DNA from: a candidate division KSB1 bacterium
Lineage (GTDB): Bacteria; Zhuqueibacterota; Zhuqueibacteria; Zhuqueibacterales; Zhuqueibacteraceae
Assembly: GCA_034506175.1 (NCBI GenBank)
Contig: JAPDQB010000016.1
Coordinates: forward strand, 49,276-113,275
DNA: 64,000 nt
Reading direction: 5' to 3'
The notes beneath the pieces were generated by a model. That model saw only the letters and a program-made list of their open reading frames with translations. It had not been told where the DNA came from and did not search any database. A program made the position numbers and the translations under genes. Positions 1-6,716 of this stretch are shown here, piece after piece; positions within the stretch are counted from its first letter, which is position 1, and every line of letters begins with the position of its first letter.

Positions 1-177
1 TCGCCCCATTCGATAATACTCATACGGCTCACCACCAACCGTTTCACGCACAAGTTTTTTGGTCTTATTACCAGCACGCGTTTTTGTGACGCTTTTACGC
101 CCGTGGCGGCCATTTGGCGAATTGACGCGCTTGACCCCAACTCATGGAGCCTTCTGCATAACTTTGGAAGTGTTCAT
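1..177 (-). pseudogene. Interrupted reading frame downstream of atpH, cut by window edge
   Basis: A good ribosome binding site (AAGGAG, 8 bases before the ATG at 177) lies inside the end of atpH, so something was translated here. The frame reads MNTSKVMQKAP and then meets an in-frame TGA at 142-144. The same frame stays open to the window edge and encodes a very basic stretch (HGRKSVTKTRAGNKTKK) ending in GGEPYEYYRMGR. It does not look like the start of AtpA, which often follows atpH. I do not recognise the family; the PYEYYRMG segment faintly recalls the start of DUF433-type antitoxins, but this is a guess. It may be a small gene with a nonsense mutation, or an 11-codon peptide followed by chance sequence. 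Confidence 0.3.
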
Positions 178-178
178 C

Positions 179-748
179 TTAATTTCTCCTTCCCAAAAAC
201 TCCGCGCGCAGGCGATCCAACTGCTGTTTGACGGAACCGTCGAGAACCTGGCCGTCGACGTTCAGCACGATACCGCCGAGAATCGTCGGATCGACTTTGT
301 TCTCCAACTCGATCTGTTTGTTCAGACTCCTGGAGAGCCTGGCTTGCAAATCGTCCGCCAGCCTGGTGTCCAGCGGCACGGCGGTGATGGCGAGGGCGCG
401 GGCGCGGCGAATGTGCCGGTCGTAAAGCGCGTTAAACGCGCGAACGATTTCTCCGATGACACTGTGCCGGCCTTTTTGCACGACGAGCATCAGGAAATTG
501 AAAAAGAGGGCAGAATACCGATCCTGAAAAGCTCGTTCCAACGCCGCCTTTTTAGCGGCACGGCTGTTTTCCGGCGAACGAAAGAAATCGGCAAATTCAC
601 GATGTTCTTCCAAAACCGTCGCGAAATTGTGCAGCTCGCTGCGAATTTTTTCAAGCACGTTTCGCGCCTGCGCCATTTCAAACAGCGCTTTGGCGTAGCG
701 CCGCGCGAGAATTTCTTCTTTCATGGCAACGGATTTTGCTGATGACAC
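179..748 (-). CDS. atpH: ATP synthase F1 delta subunit
   Basis: 189 residues, normal for the OSCP/delta family, which joins the F1 head to the b-subunit stalk of the ATP synthase. The N-terminal half is helical (ARRYAKALFEMAQ near residue 15). The C-terminal part carries the family signature LGGIVLNVDGQVLDGSVKQQ around residues 157-176. It follows atpF by 16 bases, and its 3' end holds the ribosome binding site of the next, broken frame. The identification is secure from motif and position. Confidence 0.95.
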   Translation of the reverse strand: MSSAKSVAMKEEILARRYAKALFEMAQARNVLEKIRSELHNFATVLEEHREFADFFRSPENSRAAKKAALERAFQDRYSALFFNFLMLVVQKGRHSVIGEIVRAFNALYDRHIRRARALAITAVPLDTRLADDLQARLSRSLNKQIELENKVDPTILGGIVLNVDGQVLDGSVKQQLDRLRAEFLGRRN

Positions 749-764
749 GAATTATTAAAAAAGA

Positions 765-1265
765 TCAATTCGGCTCGCCGCTCAGATTGTGCATTTCGCT
801 CAAGGCCTGGCGGATGAGATCCTGATGATCTTTCATGGCCAATGAGCGGCCGATGATGCGGCCGGCGATGCTGACAGACAATTCCGCCGCCGTCTGCTTG
901 ATTTCCTCGAGCGCTTTTTGGCGCGCCAGGTCGATTTCCCGCAGCGTGCGCTGCTTGATCTGCTCGGATTCGGTTTGCGCGCCGGCCACGATTTTGGCGC
1001 GCGCGGATTCGGCGTCTTTGCGGCTGCGGGCGATCAACTCCTGCGCTTCCTTGCTCGCTTTCGCCATCATCGCTTCATATTCTGCGCGGGCGTTTTCCGC
1101 CGCCCGCTGCGCCGCTTCCGCCTTTTCCAAAGAATCCTTGATCTTTTTGGTGCGCTCTTCGAGCGCGCCGACGATCGGCTTCCACGCCACCCGACGCAGA
1201 ATGAAAAGCAACAGCAAAAAAATGATGATGGTCCATACGATCAGACCGGTATGAAGTTCAAGCAT
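765..1265 (-). CDS. atpF: ATP synthase F0 subunit b
   Basis: 166 residues. One N-terminal membrane helix (roughly residues 7-25, LIVWTIIIFLLLLFILRRVA) anchors a long charged coiled coil (KIKDSLEKAEAAQRAAENARAEYE) that forms the peripheral stalk. The end (SIAGRIIGRSLAMKDHQDLI) matches the part of subunit b that contacts delta. There is a single b gene here and no b' partner in the visible part. It sits 19 bases after atpE in the same transcription direction. Confidence 0.95.
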   Translation of the reverse strand: MLELHTGLIVWTIIIFLLLLFILRRVAWKPIVGALEERTKKIKDSLEKAEAAQRAAENARAEYEAMMAKASKEAQELIARSRKDAESARAKIVAGAQTESEQIKQRTLREIDLARQKALEEIKQTAAELSVSIAGRIIGRSLAMKDHQDLIRQALSEMHNLSGEPN

Positions 1266-1284
1266 GGTTTCTCGTTAAGATGAA

Positions 1285-1512
1285 TTATTTGTTAGCCAGC
1301 AGCACACAAATGACTTCACCGAAAAGCGCCACGCCTTCGATCAGCACGGCGGCGATAATCATCGTACCGCGAACGTCACCGGCAGCTTCCGGTTGGCGGC
1401 CGATGGCGTCCATCGCCGAACTGGCAATCTTGCCGATGCCAAAACCAGCGCCCAAGGCGACAATGCCGGCGCCCAAACCAGCCGCGAGATGTGCGAAACT
1501 CAAAGCTTCCAT
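1285..1512 (-). CDS. atpE: ATP synthase F0 subunit c
   Basis: 75 residues, two membrane helices joined by the polar loop GRQPEAAGD, the classic c-subunit hairpin of the rotor ring. The ion-carrying glutamate is in helix 2 (AAVLIEGVALFGEVICVLL). The Gln in helix 1 and the Ser/Thr after the glutamate that mark sodium-binding rings are absent, so a proton-driven ring is inferred. An unusual cysteine lies near the C-terminus. It is preceded by atpB with a 72-base gap. Confidence 0.96.
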   Translation of the reverse strand: MEALSFAHLAAGLGAGIVALGAGFGIGKIASSAMDAIGRQPEAAGDVRGTMIIAAVLIEGVALFGEVICVLLANK

Positions 1513-1584
1513 TTGCGAATTTCTCCTTACGAAAGATCAAGTGAAATGTGACCACACAAACAGGCTTGCGCCCGTTCTACACAA

Positions 1585-2568
1585 TTAATGATGCGCCTCC
1601 TGCCCTTCCTCCTCATGGCCGGAATGAGCAGCAAAGCCGATGAACAAAGCTGAAAGCAGGGTAAAAATATACGCCTGCAAAAGCGCGACAAAAATTTCCA
1701 ATAAATTGACGAACAAACTGAAGCCGATCGACAACGGTGCCACACCATAACCGGCCCAGGGGTTGGCGCCGCCCTGGCCGAAAATGAAAATCAAACTGAT
1801 GAGCGAGAGAATGACGACATGGCCGGCGGTCATGTTTGCATACAAACGAATGCACAACGCAAACGGCTTGGTAAACAGGCCGAGAAATTCCACCGGGATC
1901 ATGATAATCCACATGGCGGGATGGACGCCGCCGGTAAAATGCTTGAGATAGCCGCCGAGGCCGTGCGCTTTGATGCCCGCCGCTTGTGTGAAAATAAAGG
2001 TCAATGAGGCCAGCGCGGCGGTGACGCTGACATTGCCCGTCGCCGTGGCCGCAAACGGCACCAAGCCCAGAAGATTACAGGTAAGAATAAAAAAGAACAA
2101 GGTGCACAAATACGGCACAAACCTGATGCCGAGGGCTTCGCCCATGTTGGGAATGGCGATCTCATTGCGGATAAATTCCACCACAGTTTCGATCGCCGCC
2201 GCAAATCCGGTGGGGACTTCATTGGGATGGCGCCGGCGCGCGGCCAAACTCAATACGATGATCAGCAGAACCGCCGCCACCATCATCATCACCACGTGTT
2301 TGGTGATGGAAAAGTCGATTCCAAACAATTCGAAGCGCGGTAGATGCACGGCACCGATGAAGGGCAACTCGATTTCATGGCTGTCGCTGATGTGATGCAT
2401 GATCACGTCGCCAATATTGTCACTACCGCCGTGGCCTTCTTGCGCCGCTGCGGCGTGAGAGGTATCAATGGGGGAAACTGAGAAGGGAGATTCGCCCGGC
2501 GGATCAGCCAATACGATTTGAGAAAATAGTGCAAGAATCGAAAGAGAGAAAATCAATGCGCCCTTCAT
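1585..2568 (-). CDS. atpB: ATP synthase F0 subunit a
   Basis: 327 residues, longer than the roughly 270 of E. coli because of an N-terminal signal-like hydrophobic stretch (MKGALIFSLSILALFSQIVLA) and a His/Asp-rich loop before the first conserved helix. Long N-termini of this type are common in FCB bacteria. The essential arginine of the proton half-channel is in KPFALCIRLYANMTAGH. It ends in a histidine- and glutamate-rich tail (HSGHEEEGQEAHH). It is 3 bases from the AtpI-like gene, so the two are probably translationally linked. Confidence 0.95.
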   Translation of the reverse strand: MKGALIFSLSILALFSQIVLADPPGESPFSVSPIDTSHAAAAQEGHGGSDNIGDVIMHHISDSHEIELPFIGAVHLPRFELFGIDFSITKHVVMMMVAAVLLIIVLSLAARRRHPNEVPTGFAAAIETVVEFIRNEIAIPNMGEALGIRFVPYLCTLFFFILTCNLLGLVPFAATATGNVSVTAALASLTFIFTQAAGIKAHGLGGYLKHFTGGVHPAMWIIMIPVEFLGLFTKPFALCIRLYANMTAGHVVILSLISLIFIFGQGGANPWAGYGVAPLSIGFSLFVNLLEIFVALLQAYIFTLLSALFIGFAAHSGHEEEGQEAHH

Positions 2569-2571
2569 GCC

Positions 2572-2964
2572 TTACGAAGTTGATTTCATCCGTTTGAAAT
2601 ATCTTTGAACAGCAATCGTTTCGATGAGCTGAAAAAGCAAATACGAAATCAAGAGCGTCCAGGTGAACGTTTTTCCGTCAAAACTGGAAAATTTCCACAC
2701 CCAGACCAACGCAATTCCAAAAATGATCACGCGCAGCATAAAGCCGCCAACTAAAACCAACAAAAATTCCTGCTGCGAACGATGGCTCGCCCAGCGCAGG
2801 GCAAAATAGCCGCTGGCGGCCAGCAACGCGCTCAGCGCCAGCGCATAAAAAAATCCCCACTGAATTGGCGAGGCGGCGGTCGTCAAGATGAAATTCAGGG
2901 AGATTTCTTCAGAAAAAACTCCCATCTCAGCTACGCCAAGATGGTGGATAATGTTTCGCATCAA
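2572..2964 (-). CDS. atpI: AtpI-like ATP synthase accessory membrane protein
   Basis: 130 residues with about four predicted membrane helices (SPIQWGFFYALALSALLAASGYF begins the first). Size, topology and position between AtpZ and subunit a fit the AtpI family, which assists c-ring assembly or Mg transport around F0. Sequence conservation in this family is low, so the call rests mostly on gene order. The start overlaps the end of atpZ by 4 bases (ATGA). Confidence 0.75.
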   Translation of the reverse strand: MMRNIIHHLGVAEMGVFSEEISLNFILTTAASPIQWGFFYALALSALLAASGYFALRWASHRSQQEFLLVLVGGFMLRVIIFGIALVWVWKFSSFDGKTFTWTLLISYLLFQLIETIAVQRYFKRMKSTS

Positions 2965-3224
2965 TTTTTCTGAGGTGGCGCTTGCCGACCCTGGCTTGAA
3001 TCGTTTTTAGATTCAGTGCGCAGAACGGTGCGATAAAGGCTGATGAACCCGGCGGTTCCACCGAGCATCACGCCCAAGATCAAACCGATGGGTGTAATGG
3101 ACAGTTTCTGGTCGAGCAGATAACCCAGATAGCCACCCAGCGCCGCGGCGACTGCAAAACGCAATCCCAAATCTCCGTAAACGGCGATGAGTCGTGTCCA
3201 ATTCGTTGGGGCGGCTTTTCGCAC
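2961..3224 (-). CDS. atpZ: AtpZ/AtpI-type membrane protein
   Basis: 87 residues. Two membrane helices form a hairpin: LRFAVAAALGGYLGYLLDQ and PIGLILGVMLGGTAGFISLYR, matching the AtpZ family (ATP synthase gene 1 protein) with its glycine-rich GxxxG-type helices. It commonly heads F0 operons. It starts 9 bases after bactofilin, placing cell-shape and ATP synthase genes in one transcription unit. Confidence 0.85.
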   Translation of the reverse strand: MRKAAPTNWTRLIAVYGDLGLRFAVAAALGGYLGYLLDQKLSITPIGLILGVMLGGTAGFISLYRTVLRTESKNDSSQGRQAPPQKN

Positions 3225-3233
3225 CGCGCTTGC

Positions 3234-3686
3234 CTATCGATTAACTTGTACTTCAGGCCGCACCAGGCGCTCGCCGGGGCGGGCGCGATCGGCAAGGGCA
3301 GCGCCTTCCGGCAGTGCCAGCATTTTGCCGTCGTCCGTCATCGAACAAACGCCTTCAAAGATCGCGCCCTCGTCGATGACGAGCTTGGAGGTTTTCAGCT
3401 CGCCGTAAAACGAGGATTTGGATTCCAACACGACCTTGCCGCTGGCGAAAATTTTGCCTTTGATCTTGCCGCCGACGATGGCGTTCTTGACGCGAATTTC
3501 GCCCTCGATCTCGCCTTCTTTGCCGATGACGAGCGAATCGGTTGTGCTAACCTGACCTTTGATTCTTCCATCCACACGCAGACTGCTTTGCACTTTGAGC
3601 GTGCCATCAACAGCCGACCCCTTTCCAATAATCGTGTTTAAATCTCCACTTTTCTCGAAATCGTCCATGTCCTTTTTCCCCAGCAT
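3234..3686 (-). CDS. Bactofilin
   Basis: About 150 residues with the bactofilin right-handed beta-helix core (SSLRVDGRIKGQVSTTDSLV, then repeats such as GEIEGEIRVKNAIVGGKIKG). Bactofilins polymerise without nucleotide into membrane-associated filaments that position cell-wall enzymes. The ATG at 3686 has GAGGTG 3 bases upstream; a GTG at 3692 is an alternative start. The partner next door (3729-4631) is an M23 endopeptidase, the same pairing seen for bactofilins that shape the cell in other bacteria. The C-terminus is short and Arg/Pro-rich. Confidence 0.93.
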   Translation of the reverse strand: MLGKKDMDDFEKSGDLNTIIGKGSAVDGTLKVQSSLRVDGRIKGQVSTTDSLVIGKEGEIEGEIRVKNAIVGGKIKGKIFASGKVVLESKSSFYGELKTSKLVIDEGAIFEGVCSMTDDGKMLALPEGAALADRARPGERLVRPEVQVNR

Positions 3687-3728
3687 TGTCACCTCGCATG
3701 CTGTAAGTTAATTAACGAATACCTCATC

Positions 3729-4631
3729 CTATTTCGAGTTGGCGCGAAACGCAAGGAGTATCTGGCGGGGGTCTATGGCCACACCGTCCTTCCAAACCTC
3801 GAAGTGCAGATGCGGGCCGGAGCTTTGGCCAGAACTCCCCAACAACGCGATCGGCTCGCCTCTTTTCACAAACGTTCGATCATGGACCAGAAGCCGATCA
3901 TTGTGCCCATAATATGAAAACATATTATCGCCATGATGAATAATGACGAGATTCCCCCAAACATACGTCCAATTGGCGAACACCACCTGCCCGTCACCGG
4001 CGGCCAGAACCACGGAGCCGCGCTTGCCGGCAATATCAATGCCCGGATGCGAGCGAAACGGAAACTCTTTGCTGCGCGAAAATTCCGTCGTCAACACGCC
4101 TTCCACCGGCAGCAGCGTCGGCATGTTCGCGGCAAACCGCGAATCATTGTCGCGCCGCCGGATCGTAAAGCCGCTCGACGGCATCGTCGCTTCTTTTACT
4201 GACTCAGAGCCGGTGGCGATTTCCGCGCCCGACATTGACGGATTAATTTTTGCCGTGACCATCGGCTGATTATTGTCTAGATTGTTCGGCAAAATGGCGC
4301 TCATGCCGCCCCGGGCCTGCGGATCAACGCCCAACAGGCTCAAAATCTTTGCCTGCTCCTTGCTCATCCGTTCCAATTCCGCGGACAACTGGTAGACGCG
4401 TTTGTTGTCTTCCAGCAGTTGCGTATTCGACCGCTCCAGTTCGTTGTTCTCGGCGGAGATTCGATAATACTTCCAATAAAAAACTCCACCTAAAACCATA
4501 TGAAGCGCCAGAACGATGCCGAGAGCAATCAGCACTTTGGCGAGCAGCCAACTCACGCGAAAATTATACGGCTCGGCATTGTCATCCGGGATGAGCAAAA
4601 CCGAAATTCTTCGCGCACGTTTTTTTTTCAT
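3729..4631 (-). CDS. Membrane-anchored M23 family metallopeptidase
   Basis: 300 residues. A basic N-terminus (MKKKRARR) and one membrane helix (about residues 29-51) precede a coiled coil (ENNELERSNTQLLEDNKRV) and a C-terminal LytM/M23 domain. Zinc ligands are visible in SHPGIDIAGKRG (HxxxD) and GPHLHFEVW (HxH). These enzymes cut peptidoglycan cross-links in the periplasm. The coiled coil plus adjacent bactofilin suggests a localised cell-shape hydrolase. It is the first gene after the minus promoter at 4802-4830, leading the operon that includes atpZ-H. Confidence 0.92.
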   Translation of the reverse strand: MKKKRARRISVLLIPDDNAEPYNFRVSWLLAKVLIALGIVLALHMVLGGVFYWKYYRISAENNELERSNTQLLEDNKRVYQLSAELERMSKEQAKILSLLGVDPQARGGMSAILPNNLDNNQPMVTAKINPSMSGAEIATGSESVKEATMPSSGFTIRRRDNDSRFAANMPTLLPVEGVLTTEFSRSKEFPFRSHPGIDIAGKRGSVVLAAGDGQVVFANWTYVWGNLVIIHHGDNMFSYYGHNDRLLVHDRTFVKRGEPIALLGSSGQSSGPHLHFEVWKDGVAIDPRQILLAFRANSK

Positions 4632-4801
4632 ACGTCACACCATCATACTTCTTGCGTCGTTAAAAGCCCGTCATCTACGAACGCAATCCCGCCGGCATGG
4701 CGAGTTCCAACGAACTGGCGCCAAAACCTCGGCAAATCAGCGCCAACCATGTACCAAACATCGCCGTAGCTTGCGGAAAATCAAGGCTGTCGCAAAGTCT
4801 T

Positions 4802-4830
4802 AAAATAATTATTTTGCGTTCAAAAGTCAA
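4802..4830 (-). promoter_or_regulatory. Promoter of the M23-bactofilin-atp operon
   Basis: Reading the minus strand: -35 TTGACT (4830-4825), 17-base spacer, -10 TATTTT (4807-4802). The start point would be near 4795, giving a leader of about 165 bases before the M23 gene. The -35 box extends as TTGACTTTTGAA, identical to that of the toxin-antitoxin promoter at 11744-11772. It is divergent from the trp promoter 48 bases away. Confidence 0.65.
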
Positions 4831-4877
4831 TCTTTTTCTCATGAAATTTCTCATGAATTTAAAATTTGAAAAATCTC

Positions 4878-4906
4878 TTGACTATAACAATACAATTGCT
4901 TAAATT
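4878..4906 (+). promoter_or_regulatory. Promoter of the trp/aromatic operon
   Basis: -35 TTGACT (4878-4883), 17-base spacer, -10 TAAATT (4901-4906). A start near 4913 leaves about 17 bases before the leader-peptide ATG at 4931. The -10 box lies inside an inverted repeat (4900-4920), a natural place for a repressor. Confidence 0.7.
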
Positions 4907-4920
4907 GGCAATCAATTTAA
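4900..4920. promoter_or_regulatory. Inverted repeat over the trp -10 box, candidate operator
   Basis: Perfect 8-base arms TTAAATTG (4900-4907) and CAATTTAA (4913-4920) around GCAAT. It covers the -10 box and the predicted start point, as a repressor operator would. It does not match the E. coli TrpR operator. The binding protein is unknown. Confidence 0.5.
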
Positions 4921-4930
4921 TGAGATCGTT

Positions 4931-5035
4931 ATGAAAATTCAGAGCACTTCCACCGTTCGATTTTATTGGAGCTACTGGTATTGGCGCCAGCGTGGCCATG
5001 GTGGAAACTGCTCTTTTCCGGCGCAGCTCGGATAG
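4931..5035 (+). CDS. trpL: trp leader peptide with Phe, Tyr and Trp codons
   Basis: 34 codons, ATG at 4931 to TAG at 5033-5035. Residues 11-18 read FYWSYWYW: three Trp, three Tyr and one Phe codon in eight, at 4961-4984. Such codon runs are the hallmark of leader peptides used in ribosome-mediated attenuation. The stop lies 33 bases before the terminator hairpin, and the aromatic codons sit in the loop of the 1:2 hairpin (4948-4954 with 5000-5006). The ribosome binding site is weak. The mix of all three aromatic residues is unlike the Trp-only E. coli trpL and suits an operon that also makes Phe and Tyr precursors. Confidence 0.85.
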   Translation: MKIQSTSTVRFYWSYWYWRQRGHGGNCSFPAQLG

Positions 5036-5094
5036 ACTCGATCATAGCAGCTTACAAAAGGTCTACAACCCCACCATGGCAACACCAGGTGGGG
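4948..5094 (+). promoter_or_regulatory. trp attenuator: mutually exclusive hairpins
   Basis: Three pairings can be read directly. Pause hairpin 1:2: TTCCACC (4948-4954) with GGTGGAA (5000-5006). Antiterminator 2:3: GCCATGGTGG (4995-5004) with CCACCATGGC (5071-5080), ten perfect pairs. Terminator 3:4: CCCCACC (5069-5075) with GGTGGGG (5088-5094), followed by a U run. Pairings 2:3 and 3:4 share 5071-5075 and exclude each other. A ribosome stalled on the aromatic codons (4961-4984) would cover segment 1 and free segment 2, allowing transcription into trpE; a ribosome reaching the stop at 5033 would cover segment 2 and permit termination. Confidence 0.85.
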
Positions 5095-5106
5095 TTTTTT
5101 ATTTTT
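5069..5106 (+). terminator. Attenuator (intrinsic terminator) before trpE
   Basis: Stem CCCCACC/GGTGGGG (7 pairs), 12-base loop, then TTTTTTATTTTT. It lies 15 bases upstream of the trpE ATG, so it must be conditional or trpE would not be expressed. The 5' arm is also half of the antiterminator. Confidence 0.88.
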
Positions 5107-5120
5107 AGCTATTTTATTTT

Positions 5121-6671
5121 ATGCGACTGTGGCCATCCTTTGAAGAATTTTCGCGGCTGGCGCGGCAGGGCAACCTCGTGCCGCTCAGCCTCTCGCTGCC
5201 GGCGGATACGTTCACGCCGGTCTCCATTTTTCTGCGGCTGGCGGAGGCACAGCGCCACGGCTTTCTCCTGGAAAGCGTCGAAGGCGGCGAAAAAATCGCG
5301 CGCTATTCCTTTCTCGGGTTTGCACCGCGCTTGTTCGCGCGTTATTTTCGTTCATGCGCTTCGCCAGCCTCCAGACTTCCGATCGAACGCTTACAGCCAC
5401 AGTTGCCGTTTGACGATCACGAACCCGCGCCGGCCGATATTTTTGCTTACCTGCAAGCGGCGCGCAAAAAATTTCAACCGGTGCGGCCGGCCGGCCTGCC
5501 ACGGTTCACCGGCGGTTTCGTCGGTTATTTCGGCTACGACACGGTGCGGGATTTGGAAAACCTGCCGGCGCCGCCGCCAGCGTTGCGGCCAGAATCTGAT
5601 CAGACAACCACAAAATTTCCCGACGCCGAATTTGGTTTATACGACACGGTTATCGTCTTCGATCACGTGCAGCAGCAAATTTTGCTGATCACCAACGTTC
5701 TTCTCGACGACGGCGAATTGAATGTGCGGCGGCGCTACGAAGAGGCCGGCGAGCGGCTGGAAAAAATTCGCGCGCAAATTTGCGCGCCGCTGCAACCGCC
5801 GGAAAGCCGTTCTTCCTCGCCGGCGCACTTGCCCGAGCCGCACGCCAATTTTCCGCGTCAAGAATTTCTCGCCGCCGTCGGCAGAGCCAAAGAGCATATC
5901 GCCGCCGGAGACATCTTTCAGGCCGTGCTGTCGCAGCGTTTTTCCTGCGCGCTTTCGGTTTCTCCTTTTCAAATTTATCGCGCCCTGCGCCGCATCAATC
6001 CGTCGCCGTACATGTATTTTCTCCAACACGATGAAAACTGCCTGATCGGCTCGTCGCCGGAAGCGCTGCTGCGCGTTGAAAATCGCGTCGCCGAAGTGCG
6101 GCCCATCGCCGGCACGCGCCGCCGCGGCACGGACGCCGCCGAAGATCATCGCCTGGAAGCGGAACTGCGCGCGGACGCCAAGGAACGCGCCGAACATCTC
6201 ATGCTCGTCGATCTTGGCCGCAACGATCTCGGCCGCGTTTGTGAATTTGGCAGCGTTGAGGCCAACGAGTTGATGGCGGTGGAGCGTTATTCGCACGTGA
6301 TGCATTTGGTTTCCAACGTGCGCGGAAAATTGCGGCCCGAGTTCGATGCCATCGACGCCTTGCGCGCGTGTTTTCCCGCCGGCACCGTGAGCGGCGCGCC
6401 GAAAATCCGCGCCATGGAAATCATCGACAAACTGGAGCCGGAGCGGCGCGGGCCTTATGCCGGCGCGGTGGGGTACCTCGATTTCTCCGGCAATCTCGAC
6501 ACCTGCATCACCATTCGCACGATTTGGACGCAGGGCCAGCAGGCGTTTTTCCAAGCCGGCGCCGGCATCGTCGCCGATTCCGATCCGGTGCGCGAATATC
6601 AGGAAACCATTGAAAAGTCGCGCGCGGTTTGGAATGCGATTGATCTGGCGGAGCGGGGGTTGGAATCTTGA
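5121..6671 (+). CDS. trpE: Anthranilate synthase component I
   Basis: 516 residues. Converts chorismate to anthranilate using ammonia delivered by TrpG. The chorismate-binding domain is complete: IAGTRRRG, DLGRNDLGRV, FPAGTVSGAPKIRAMEIID and the C-terminal GAGIVADSDP. The allosteric Trp site is present: LLES at residues 49-52 and NPSPYMYFLQ further on, so feedback inhibition by Trp is expected. There is no strong ribosome binding site before the ATG at 5121, which follows the terminator closely. The partner TrpG domain is in the next gene. Confidence 0.97.
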   Translation: MRLWPSFEEFSRLARQGNLVPLSLSLPADTFTPVSIFLRLAEAQRHGFLLESVEGGEKIARYSFLGFAPRLFARYFRSCASPASRLPIERLQPQLPFDDHEPAPADIFAYLQAARKKFQPVRPAGLPRFTGGFVGYFGYDTVRDLENLPAPPPALRPESDQTTTKFPDAEFGLYDTVIVFDHVQQQILLITNVLLDDGELNVRRRYEEAGERLEKIRAQICAPLQPPESRSSSPAHLPEPHANFPRQEFLAAVGRAKEHIAAGDIFQAVLSQRFSCALSVSPFQIYRALRRINPSPYMYFLQHDENCLIGSSPEALLRVENRVAEVRPIAGTRRRGTDAAEDHRLEAELRADAKERAEHLMLVDLGRNDLGRVCEFGSVEANELMAVERYSHVMHLVSNVRGKLRPEFDAIDALRACFPAGTVSGAPKIRAMEIIDKLEPERRGPYAGAVGYLDFSGNLDTCITIRTIWTQGQQAFFQAGAGIVADSDPVREYQETIEKSRAVWNAIDLAERGLES

Positions 6672-6688
6672 TGCTGGATGCTTGATGC
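6670..6688 (+). repeat. GATGCTGGATGC-type intergenic repeat, trpE-trpGD junction
   Basis: GATGCTGGATGCTTGATGC straddles the trpE stop, followed by two near copies of TTACGAATTACG before the trpGD start. The same GATGC units recur at 13996-14009 and as a long inverted repeat at 49324-49402. Confidence 0.5.
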
Positions 6689-6716
6689 TTTTTTTACGAA
6701 TTACGTTTTACGAATT

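Noticed and set aside
59..742. A long plus-strand frame covering atpH
   Set aside because: It is antisense to a clearly conserved atpH, has no ribosome binding site and no recognisable domain. GC-rich codon bias produces such mirror frames.
4966..5688. 240-codon plus-strand frame running over trpL and the start of trpE
   Set aside because: It crosses the terminator hairpin and is out of frame with TrpE. The trpL and trpE frames explain the sequence.
5637..6554. 305-codon minus-strand frame opposite trpE
   Set aside because: All conserved TrpE motifs are on the plus strand; the mirror frame encodes Arg/His-rich low-quality protein typical of antisense shadows.
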